From contig DUZB01000077.1 of NCBI GenBank assembly GCA_013349725.1, positions 1-12,197 on the forward strand: 12,197 bases of DNA, read 5' to 3'. Positions 7,103 to 12,197 of the stretch are shown in pieces; position 1 is the stretch's first letter; every line of letters starts with the position of its first letter. The position numbers were made by a program, and so were the translations under genes. The notes beneath the pieces are model-generated. The model saw only the letters and a list, made by a program, of their open reading frames with translations, was not told the DNA's origin and searched no databases. This DNA comes from Deltaproteobacteria bacterium (GTDB lineage Bacteria; Desulfobacterota; DSM-4660; Desulfatiglandales; Desulfatiglandaceae).

Positions 7103-7537
7103 ATGGGCAAGAAGAGAGAAGTGGATGACCGATTTAAGAAATTTGGAACAGTGAGCTTTACCTCCATTACCAAGGTGAACGATTTTATCAGCTATCTCGA
7201 AGACGGTAAAGTAATGGGCTCCCGCTGCAAGGAGTGCGGGCTGTTTTTCTTTCCTCCAAGGGCGGACTGCCATCAATGTCTTTCCAGCAATATGGAGTGG
7301 GTGGAAGTATCGGGAAAAGGAAAACTGGTGACCTACAGTAAACTGGAATTCGCACCCATTGGTTTTGGCGATGACCTGCCCTATGCCATTGCCGTCCTGG
7401 ATTACGGGGACTACAAGGTATTTGGAAGGATTTCCAGTGATGTGCCCGAAGGCGAGATCAAAGTGGGAATGGAAATGACCACGAAGGCGAACACCCTTCC
7501 CAACGGGCAGTTGAACTACGTGTTTCAAAAGGCGTAA
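7103..7537 (+). CDS. DUF35 zinc-ribbon/OB-fold protein, thiolase partner
   Basis: A 144-residue protein with an N-terminal helical part (about 1-37), a four-cysteine zinc ribbon (C42 and C45 in CKEC, C56 and C59 in CHQC), and a C-terminal OB-fold (about 66-140). In characterised systems DUF35 proteins bind an SCP2-type thiolase, and in archaea also HMG-CoA synthase, and help hold or channel CoA. Here it directly follows the thiolase gene, and the thiolase's last codons contain its ribosome site (GGGAGG, ending at 7095). The start is ATG 7103, not an upstream in-frame ATG at 7055 that lies inside the thiolase. No HMG-CoA synthase gene is present, so this is the two-protein form of the complex, as in BbsAB. 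The pair is closed by a terminator. Confidence 0.9.
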   Translation: MGKKREVDDRFKKFGTVSFTSITKVNDFISYLEDGKVMGSRCKECGLFFFPPRADCHQCLSSNMEWVEVSGKGKLVTYSKLEFAPIGFGDDLPYAIAVLDYGDYKVFGRISSDVPEGEIKVGMEMTTKANTLPNGQLNYVFQKA

Positions 7538-7551
7538 ATCGTTTCTTCCCG

Positions 7552-7581
7552 GCCCCTGCCTTTCCGGTGGGGGCTTTTTTT
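7552..7581 (+). terminator. Rho-independent terminator after the thiolase-DUF35 unit
   Basis: GCCCCTGCC (7552-7560) pairs with GGTGGGGGC (7566-7574), a 9-bp stem with two wobble pairs, around a 5-base loop. Seven T residues follow at once (7575-7581). It lies 15 bases after the DUF35 stop codon. Confidence 0.9.
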
Positions 7582-7614
7582 GTATGAGCCAATTTCAAAA
7601 CGCCCCCTTTTGCT

Positions 7615-7647
7615 CTCCGAGGCGTAGGCTCGCTCTACGAGCCGGAG
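7615..7647. repeat. GC-rich palindromic hairpin in spacer
   Basis: GGCTCG (7627-7632) pairs with CGAGCC (7638-7643) around CTCTA. CTCC (7615-7618) can pair with GGAG (7644-7647) if the 8 bases between CTCC and the inner stem are bulged. It is not followed by a T-run. It resembles extragenic palindromes, but a copy number cannot be judged from one window. Confidence 0.45.
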
Positions 7648-7669
7648 GCCCGATCTCTGCGTCAGGCTT

Positions 7670-7716
7670 AAATTTTAATCCTCGAAATATCACATATATT
7701 CCTGTGGTTAAAATTT
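7670..7716. repeat. AT-rich inverted repeat ahead of prmA
   Basis: AAATTTTAA (7670-7678) and TTAAAATTT (7708-7716) are perfect complements 29 bases apart. An inner dyad CACA (7691-7694) and TGTG (7703-7706) sits between them. A TATATT (7695-7700) could be a -10 box, but it has no matching -35. The structure lies 80-126 bases before the prmA start and may be part of its promoter or leader. Confidence 0.35.
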
Positions 7717-7779
7717 TCGCCTTCCTTGATCTCGAACAAAATTGAGCATTTTGAAAATGGCTCGTATGTATGAGAAAAT

Positions 7780-7798
7780 AAGGAGGGTTTTTCCATTG
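7780..7798 (+). promoter_or_regulatory. Ribosome binding site that fixes a TTG start for prmA
   Basis: AAGGAGGG (7780-7787), a near-perfect Shine-Dalgarno, is 8 bases before TTG (7796-7798). The in-frame TTG 7742, ATG 7757 and ATG 7766 have no comparable site, so TTG 7796 is preferred. Confidence 0.75.
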
Positions 7799-8680
7799 AC
7801 CCGTAACGGTTCAGAATGGCTGGAGATCTGCATGGATACGGACCCGGCTGTCCACGACGCACTGAGTGCCTTTCTTTTCGATCTCGGATGTAATGGTGTT
7901 GTATCGGAAGACTTCGGCAAACCTACCTTGAAGGCCTACCTTCCCTTCCGTGAAGACCTTGAGGAGCTCAAATTCCGAATATACGCCTACCTTTCGGATT
8001 TGAGGGAAATGTTCCCGGGAATGAATCCGTCCCAGATCCTTTTTAACCGGATTCCCGATCAGGACTGGGGGGTTCAGTGGCGTGCATTCTTCCATCCCGT
8101 AGAGATTCCTCCCCATTTGCTTATCCTGCCGGCCTGGGAACCTGTTCCGGAAAAGGTTCCCACCCACGTTATTCGCATTGACCCCGGTCCCGCATTCGGC
8201 ACAGGTCAACACGCTACTACAAAGCTCTGTCTGAAAGCGATGGAGAAGTTCCCAGAACAGACATCAGAATCGTGGACCATGTTAGACGTGGGCACGGGCA
8301 GTGGAATCCTGGCCATTTACGGAGAAAAGCTGGGCGCAGAGCAAGTGGTTGCCATCGATGTCGATCCGGACGCCATTGAATGGGCTGCACAGAACATTTC
8401 CCTGAACGGGGGATCAGGCGCCATTAAGCTTTCCACCGCTTCCATTGAAACATTGGAGGCCACATTTCCATTAATCTGTGCCAATCTGATTCTCAGCGAG
8501 ATCGTGAAGCTTATTCCCCGGTTCTCACAGTTGCTAAAGCCCGGCGGGTATCTGATCGTATCCGGCATCCTGGCGGACCAGGTGGAAACTGTAAACGATG
8601 TTCTCGAAGAGAACAAACTCAGCTGCTTCGAAACCCTTTACCTGGAGGAGTGGGCCTGCATGATTGTGGTCTCAAAGTGA
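7796..8680 (+). CDS. prmA: Ribosomal protein L11 methyltransferase
   Basis: A 294-residue SAM-dependent enzyme that methylates ribosomal protein L11 on lysines and its N-terminus. The N-terminal L11-binding part (about 1-60) leads to WGVQWRAFFHP (91-101) and GPAFGTGQHATTKLCL (131-146), the PrmA signature. The Rossmann methyltransferase fold has LDVGTGSGILAI (163-174) for SAM, AIDVDPDAI (186-194), and CANLILSEI (228-236) at the catalytic site. I set the start at TTG 7796, 8 bases after AAGGAGGG (7780-7787). The longer frame starting at 7742 would run through that ribosome site and add 18 residues not expected in the family. With TTG the length matches the usual 290-300. rsmE starts 4 bases after the stop, and prmA-rsmE is a common pairing. 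The real promoter is not clear. Confidence 0.95.
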   Translation: MTRNGSEWLEICMDTDPAVHDALSAFLFDLGCNGVVSEDFGKPTLKAYLPFREDLEELKFRIYAYLSDLREMFPGMNPSQILFNRIPDQDWGVQWRAFFHPVEIPPHLLILPAWEPVPEKVPTHVIRIDPGPAFGTGQHATTKLCLKAMEKFPEQTSESWTMLDVGTGSGILAIYGEKLGAEQVVAIDVDPDAIEWAAQNISLNGGSGAIKLSTASIETLEATFPLICANLILSEIVKLIPRFSQLLKPGGYLIVSGILADQVETVNDVLEENKLSCFETLYLEEWACMIVVSK

Positions 8681-8684
8681 GAAG

Positions 8685-9431
8685 GTGAGACGTTTTTTTG
8701 TTGAAAATTTGAGGCTCAAGAAAGACGGCTCCTGCGTGATTTCGGGGTCGGAAGCCCGGCATATGACGAAAGTTGTCCGGATGAGGCCGGGTGACCGGTT
8801 TGAGCTCATGGGGGGCGAAGGGGAGCGTTTTCTGGCCGTGGTTCGTTCCATTGGTCCCCGTCAAGTGCTGGTTGACATAGAAAGAGCCCTCGTCGCTTCG
8901 GCTCCTTCACCCGTTGAAATCACCCTCTGCCAGGCCATTTTAAGATCCGACCCGATGGACTATTTGATTCAGAAAACTTCAGAACTGGGTGTGGACCGGA
9001 TCTTTCCTTTTTTCAGCATGAGGACCGTTGCGAAAATTGAATCGGAGAAATTCGAAAAGAGGGTGAGGCACTGGCAGGGTGTTGCGGTGAGCGCGGCAAA
9101 ACAGTGCGGAAGGCCGCTGCCGGCCCGGGTTTCTTCGCCGACTTCTCTTCCGGAGCTGCTTATCGGATTGTCCGGGGAGGAGTGCCTCAAAGTGGTCCTG
9201 TGGGAAGAGGAAGAATCGATGGGTCTCAAGGGACTTCTTAAAGAATCTGCTAAAAAAGAAAGAGTCATCGGCATGGTCGGTCCTGAAGGCGGCTTTTCTA
9301 TGGAAGAGATCCGGATGACAAGGAAAGAGGGTTTCATTCCGGTATCCGTGGGGAGCAGGGTGTTGAGGGCTGAGACGGCGGCCATGACTCTGGTGGCCCT
9401 GGTCCAGTATGAATGGGGGGACCTGGGATAA
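8685..9431 (+). CDS. rsmE: 16S rRNA (uracil-1498-N3) methyltransferase
   Basis: A 248-residue SPOUT-class enzyme that methylates N3 of U1498 in 16S rRNA using SAM. The N-terminal PUA-like RNA-binding part (about 1-70) begins MRRFFV, the usual start of the family. The knotted catalytic domain carries KTSELGVDRIFPF (97-109), AAKQCGR (137-143), GPEGGFS (199-205) and LRAETA (227-232), which form the SAM-binding trefoil knot. Length is typical. The start is set at GTG 8685, from the family N-terminus. An in-frame TTG at 8664 lies inside prmA and would add seven residues. No well-spaced ribosome site precedes GTG 8685, so translation may be coupled to termination of prmA 4 bases upstream. Function is firm; the start is probable. 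Confidence 0.94.
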   Translation: MRRFFVENLRLKKDGSCVISGSEARHMTKVVRMRPGDRFELMGGEGERFLAVVRSIGPRQVLVDIERALVASAPSPVEITLCQAILRSDPMDYLIQKTSELGVDRIFPFFSMRTVAKIESEKFEKRVRHWQGVAVSAAKQCGRPLPARVSSPTSLPELLIGLSGEECLKVVLWEEEESMGLKGLLKESAKKERVIGMVGPEGGFSMEEIRMTRKEGFIPVSVGSRVLRAETAAMTLVALVQYEWGDLG

Positions 9432-9454
9432 GGGCTCACTCAAAAATAAATTTC

Positions 9455-9483
9455 TTGACATCTCATTCCGGCAACCATATATT
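9455..9483 (+). promoter_or_regulatory. Strong sigma-70 promoter for arsR-type gene
   Basis: TTGACA (9455-9460) matches consensus fully, and TATATT (9478-9483) matches five of six, with a 17-base spacer. Transcription would start near 9490, about 20 bases before the regulator's start. The AT-rich -10 region is a natural place for the repressor to bind its own promoter, but no clean dyad is visible there. Confidence 0.8.
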
Positions 9484-9508
9484 TCTCAAAACGCATACAG
9501 GAGAGATA

Positions 9509-9853
9509 ATGAAAAAATTTATCGAAGTGATGAAGGCCCTTTCAGATCCCAACCGGGTCAGAATCGTGAAGATGCTCCAGCACCGCTCCATGTGTGTGTG
9601 CGAGCTTCAGGCCGGTTTGGAAATTTCTCAGCCCACGGTATCCAAGCATCTTAAAATACTGGAAAGATCCGGGTTGGTTGGGTTTAAAAAAGATGGTCTA
9701 TGGGTGGACTATTTTCTTGCTGATGGAAGCGAAAGTCCATATGCCGGGGTCCTTTTGGGGAACCTGAGGCACTGGCTTGAAAATGATGAGGCGGTTTCCC
9801 AAATCGTGAGAAAACTCCCTTCAATACGCAGAGAAGAAATTTGCAAAAAGTAA
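9509..9853 (+). CDS. ArsR/SmtB-family metalloregulator
   Basis: A 114-residue dimeric winged-helix repressor. KALSDPNRVRIVKML (9-23) is the conserved N-terminal helix pair. CVCEL (29-33) is the alpha-3 metal-binding box of arsenic-sensing ArsR proteins, with C29 and C31 matching the two essential cysteines. The recognition helix is in SQPTVSKHLKILERSGLV (40-57), followed by the wing GFKKDGLWVDYFL (58-70). A further cysteine lies near the end (C112). The third As-site cysteine of E. coli ArsR has no equivalent, as in many relatives. The start is ATG 9509 with AGGAG (9499-9503) 5 bases before it. A longer frame from 9413 would overlap rsmE and the promoter. It has its own strong promoter and is followed by the permease gene after 100 bases. 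Binding of As(III) or Sb(III) is inferred from the cysteine box; another soft metal is possible. Confidence 0.9.
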   Translation: MKKFIEVMKALSDPNRVRIVKMLQHRSMCVCELQAGLEISQPTVSKHLKILERSGLVGFKKDGLWVDYFLADGSESPYAGVLLGNLRHWLENDEAVSQIVRKLPSIRREEICKK

Positions 9854-9953
9854 TTTTTTTTGTGGCATATATATTTACATATAGCTATTTATAGATTGAT
9901 ATTGCGGTCAAATGGGCGCAAGGATGGAAAACGTTGGTGAAGGAGTCTGAATC
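9854..9953 (+). promoter_or_regulatory. AT-rich spacer between regulator and permease, possible operator/promoter
   Basis: An eight-T run (9854-9861) follows the regulator stop. It can pair weakly with CAAAAA (9844-9849), so slight termination is possible. CATATATATTTACATATAGC (9866-9885) then contains inverted TATAT/ATATA, a plausible ArsR/SmtB-type site, and shares ATATATTT with the -10 region upstream of the regulator. TTTACA (9874-9879) with GATATT (9898-9903) 18 bases on could be a second, weaker promoter. The permease ribosome site AAGGAG (9940-9945) is clear. Confidence 0.35.
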
Positions 9954-11126
9954 ATGAAAGAACGCTGGAAACTGCTGATTATTGTGCTGATGTTTGTTGC
10001 GGCCTATTATGTCCCCTGGGCGGATCCCGTCATTCGCCGGTCCGGTCTGGAGGCCTTTCTGATGCTCCAGGAATATGCCAGGGAACATGTGCTGACCTGC
10101 CTCATCCCTGCGTTTTTTATTGCCGGGGCCATAGCCGTCTTCGTGTCCCAGGCATCGGTTCTTAAATATTTCGGGGCCACGGCCAAAAAAATTCTCTCCT
10201 ATTCGGTGGCCTCTATTTCGGGGACAGTCCTCGCGGTTTGCTCCTGTACCGTGTTGCCCCTTTTTGCGGGGATTTATACAAGGGGGGCCGGCATCGGCCC
10301 TGCAACGGCGTTTCTCTATTCAGGCCCGGCCATCAACGTGTTGGCCATCGTGCTCACAGCCAGGATTCTCGGCTGGCAACTGGGACTGGCCAGGGCCATT
10401 GGCGCGATCGTTTTTGCGGTCATCACCGGTCTGCTCATGGCCTTCATCTTTCGAAAAGACGACGCTGCAAGGGCAAAAGGAGAGATATTTCTCCCTGAAG
10501 ATGAGGGACAAGGACGGACTCTTACCCAGGATGCCCTCTTCATGCTTACCATGGTGCTCATCCTGATCTTTGCCGCCTTTGCAAGACCAGCCCAGGGGTC
10601 AAGTGGACTGTGGCCGGCCATTTTTGCCGCCAAGTGGTATATCACCGCCGGACTCCTGATTGTTTTGGGCTTTATGCTCAAGGCCTGGTTCATCAAAGAG
10701 GAACGCGTAACCTGGGTCCAGTCTACCTGGGGGTTCATGAAACAGATCTTTCCGCTCCTTGGCGCGGGCGTTCTTGTGGCAGGATTCATGCTGGGAAGAC
10801 CTGGCCATGCCGCTCTGATTCCCGACCAGTATATCGAAGGACTCGTCGGTGGAAACTCCCTGTGGGCAAACCTCTTTGCTTCGGTTTCGGGCGCCCTCAT
10901 GTACTTTGCCACCCTCACGGAAGTGCCCATTCTCCAGGGGCTCATCGGTGCAGGTATGGGAAAGGGGCCGGCGCTATCCCTGTTGTTAGCGGGGCCTGCC
11001 CTTTCCCTTCCCAACATGCTGGTGATCGGAGGGGTCATGGGCGCCAAAAAAACGGCGGTTTTCTGCACGATCATTGTGGTATTATCTACCATCGCGGGGA
11101 TGCTGTATGGATGGATTGCAGGATAA
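9954..11126 (+). CDS. COG0701/DUF318 permease, ArsP-like
   Basis: A 390-residue inner-membrane protein with about eight to ten hydrophobic helices and a hydrophilic loop near residues 167-193. The family includes the organoarsenical exporter ArsP and other predicted metal efflux permeases. CSCTVLPLFAGIY (96-108) holds the only cysteine pair (C96, C98). It is followed by GAGIGPATAFLYSGPAINV (111-129). The region is repeated in the second half, with P325 through GMGKGPALSLLLAGPAL (334-350), where the cysteines are replaced by a T-E-V sequence; this is a two-fold internal repeat. The ATG at 9954 has AAGGAG (9940-9945) 8 bases upstream. It lies after an ArsR-type regulator and before two thioredoxin-like genes (15-base gap). 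Efflux of an arsenical, antimonial or soft metal is the likely role. Direction and substrate are inferred. Confidence 0.85.
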   Translation: MKERWKLLIIVLMFVAAYYVPWADPVIRRSGLEAFLMLQEYAREHVLTCLIPAFFIAGAIAVFVSQASVLKYFGATAKKILSYSVASISGTVLAVCSCTVLPLFAGIYTRGAGIGPATAFLYSGPAINVLAIVLTARILGWQLGLARAIGAIVFAVITGLLMAFIFRKDDAARAKGEIFLPEDEGQGRTLTQDALFMLTMVLILIFAAFARPAQGSSGLWPAIFAAKWYITAGLLIVLGFMLKAWFIKEERVTWVQSTWGFMKQIFPLLGAGVLVAGFMLGRPGHAALIPDQYIEGLVGGNSLWANLFASVSGALMYFATLTEVPILQGLIGAGMGKGPALSLLLAGPALSLPNMLVIGGVMGAKKTAVFCTIIVVLSTIAGMLYGWIAG

Positions 11127-11141
11127 AGATGGAGGTATTCC

Positions 11142-11642
11142 ATGTCAAAAGATGAGGTCACCCAGATCAGGGTAGGGAATTCTCCCGTCGGTATTATAGG
11201 TATCAAATCCGTCTTGGAAGAGATGGCCGAAGAGTATGGGGAAAGACCAGATGAGGGAGTTCGGGAAGAACTCCTGTATCGTCTGGAAAAAAGGAACTAC
11301 ATCCCGCAAAAGGTAAGGGAAAATTATGGAAAGGCCTTCCTGAGGGAATTTAAGAAATTCTTGGGGAAGCCCTTGGAAGAGGAAGAAGGAGAGGGGCTGG
11401 TTATCAAGATCCTGGGACCAGGGTGTGTGCAGTGTGATCGACTTGAGCAGGAACTCATGCAGGCCATGAATGAAACCGGGATTATCGCCGATATGGAACA
11501 TGTCCGGGATATCAAAGAGATTGGTCGATACGGTGTGATGGGAACCCCGGCCCTGATTATCAACGGCAAAGTCAAATCGGTGGGAAAGGTCCCGCCGCGG
11601 GCCAGTTTGATCCAATGGCTTGAAGAAGTGGGCAGCAGTTGA
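11142..11642 (+). CDS. Thioredoxin-like CxxC protein with extra N-terminal domain
   Basis: A 166-residue cytoplasmic protein. Residues 88-166 form a small thioredoxin/glutaredoxin-like domain of the MTH895 type, with active site GPGCVQC (93-98; C95, C98) and cis-proline in GTPA (P136). Residues 1-75 form a charged, mainly helical domain with GIIGIKSVLEEMAEEYGE (18-35) and RNYIPQKVRENYGKAFLREF (51-70). I do not recognise its function; an acidic linker (76-86) joins the two. The start ATG 11142 follows GGAGG (11131-11135) by 6 bases and lies 15 bases after the permease stop, so the two are surely co-transcribed. A dithiol protein beside an ArsR-controlled permease could reduce the metalloid, recycle a partner's disulfide, or hand over the metal. 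None of this is proved by sequence. Confidence 0.85.
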   Translation: MSKDEVTQIRVGNSPVGIIGIKSVLEEMAEEYGERPDEGVREELLYRLEKRNYIPQKVRENYGKAFLREFKKFLGKPLEEEEGEGLVIKILGPGCVQCDRLEQELMQAMNETGIIADMEHVRDIKEIGRYGVMGTPALIINGKVKSVGKVPPRASLIQWLEEVGSS

Positions 11643-11678
11643 AATTGGCAACAAAACAATAAAAAAAGAGGTGGGATT

Positions 11679-11915
11679 ATGGAGATCAAGGTGCTGGGGC
11701 CGGGATGCCCTAAATGTGAACAGACGGAAAAGCTTGTGAAGGAAGCGGTTCAGGAATCTGGTGTCGATGCTGCCGTGGAGAAAATCAAGGATATTGTGGA
11801 AATTGCCAAACATGGTGTTTTCATGACCCCTGCCGTGGTGGTGGATGGAGAGGTGAAAAGTGTTGGCAAGGTCCCTTCAAAAGAAGATATCAAGGGATGG
11901 ATAACCGGGAAATGA
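11679..11915 (+). CDS. Small thioredoxin-like protein (MTH895-type)
   Basis: A 78-residue single-domain dithiol protein with active site GPGCPKC (8-13; C10, C13), cis-proline in MTPA (P51), and a C-terminal VKSVGKVPS (59-67). The length matches the small MTH895/TM0996 redox proteins. It is a clear tandem paralogue of the second domain of the preceding gene: both share LGPGC, a DI.EI segment, TPA and GxVKSVGKVP. GAGGTG (11669-11674) precedes ATG 11679 by 4 bases, and the gap from the preceding gene is 36 bases. It probably closes the arsR-permease operon; no intrinsic terminator is visible. Role as for its neighbour: thiol-disulfide exchange, target unknown. Confidence 0.88.
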   Translation: MEIKVLGPGCPKCEQTEKLVKEAVQESGVDAAVEKIKDIVEIAKHGVFMTPAVVVDGEVKSVGKVPSKEDIKGWITGK

Positions 11916-11926
11916 TAGCCGAAAAA

Positions 11927-12083
11927 TGCAATTAGCTGTTGGCCGTTAGCTTTTAGCTCAACAACATCAAAACGTTGTTAGCCAATCAAGTTTCATCAAA
12001 AAGTGAGATTTCCAAATCAGAGAAAAATCATGTAAATGGTCCCGGTCTTTAAGCTAACGGCTAATAGCTAAAAGCTAATTGCA
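11927..12083. repeat. 157-bp inverted-repeat element built on TTAGC units
   Basis: Outer arms TGCAATTAGCT (11927-11937) and AGCTAATTGCA (12073-12083) are perfect complements. So are inner arms GCCGTTAGCTT (11942-11952) and AAGCTAACGGC (12051-12061). A third register, TTAGCTTTTAGCT (11946-11958) with its complement (12066-12078), is also perfect. The arms consist of repeated TTAGC/GCTAA words. The 90-base interior is AT-rich, has a small hairpin AACAAC (11960-11965)/GTTGTT (11974-11979), and carries no gene. It sits just after the operon, where a stem-loop could also stop or protect the transcript. Confidence 0.65.
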
Positions 12084-12148
12084 GCTGTTACGTGATGCGA
12101 AAAGCCCGGGCGGATGAAGGAGTCAGAAAATTGCGGAGCGGAGAGAAA

Positions 12149-12197
12149 GTGAGAAAAAAAGTGCGAAGGAAGATCCTTTCTGTATTGGCCCTTGTGG
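12149..12197 (+). CDS. Partial gene start, likely exported or membrane protein
   Basis: The frame reads MRKKVRRKILSVLALV and continues past the window end. A strongly basic head followed by a hydrophobic run is typical of a signal peptide or membrane anchor. The GTG at 12149 has GGAG (12140-12143) 5 bases before it. An in-frame TTG at 12131, 8 bases after AAGGAG (12117-12122), is a serious alternative and would add six residues (MRSGEK). The function cannot be told from 16 codons. Confidence 0.5.
   Translation, partial: MRKKVRRKILSVLALV

Noticed and set aside
7742..7795. N-terminal extension of PrmA from the longest reading frame
   Set aside because: The strong ribosome site at 7780-7787 lies inside it, and PrmA length and alignment fit the TTG at 7796.
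10316..11206. A 296-codon minus-strand frame opposite the permease
   Set aside because: It is antisense to a well-supported gene, its product is a Pro/Ser/Met-rich mixture without motifs, and no promoter or ribosome site supports it.
11927..12083. CRISPR array or attachment site
   Set aside because: The units are inverted, not evenly spaced direct repeats, there are no spacers of constant length, and no cas or integrase gene is present.

Overview
The window reads as a bacterial chromosome segment from a deltaproteobacterial lineage (Desulfobacterota-like). This is inference. It rests on the gene repertoire (an RNase II-like RNB protein, a MenA-type prenyltransferase, a thiolase/DUF35 pair, and an ArsR-permease-thioredoxin cluster), on the REP-like hairpin at 32-52, and on roughly even base composition. 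No rRNA, tRNA, CRISPR array, transposase or phage gene was seen.

Layout. 1-399 is non-coding, with a REP-like hairpin, a dyad and a candidate promoter, and leads into an RNB-domain ribonuclease gene (400-2394, +). Converging on it from the minus strand are a membrane-anchored protein of unknown function (2423-3274) and, upstream of that, a UbiA/MenA-type prenyltransferase (3330-4226). 4227-4580 is a gene-free divergent spacer. An MFS transporter follows on the plus strand (4581-5792). A near-consensus sigma-70 promoter (5816-5844) then drives a two-gene unit: an SCP2-type thiolase (5932-7098) and its DUF35 zinc-ribbon/OB-fold partner (7103-7537), closed by a rho-independent terminator (7552-7581). 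After a structured spacer come two translation-apparatus methyltransferases four bases apart: prmA (TTG start, 7796-8680) and rsmE (8685-9431).

The last third is a small stress or efflux cluster: a strong promoter (9455-9483), an ArsR/SmtB repressor carrying a CVC arsenic/metal-binding signature (9509-9853), a COG0701/DUF318 (ArsP-like) permease (9954-11126), and two tandem small thioredoxin-fold proteins with CxxC active sites (11142-11642 and 11679-11915). The sensible reading is metalloid- or metal-responsive derepression of a permease together with dedicated dithiol proteins. The substrate cannot be read from sequence. The cluster is followed by a 157-bp inverted-repeat element (11927-12083) and by the first codons of an apparently exported protein that runs off the window end.

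Most genes are recognisable families. The points most worth a second look are the ArsR/permease/double-thioredoxin cluster, the thiolase chemistry (no CxG cysteine, HDCF instead), the unknown protein behind the prenyltransferase, and several repeats and dyads in the spacers. Several starts here (TTG for prmA, GTG for rsmE, internal ATGs for the thiolase, DUF35 and arsR genes) differ from the longest reading frame.
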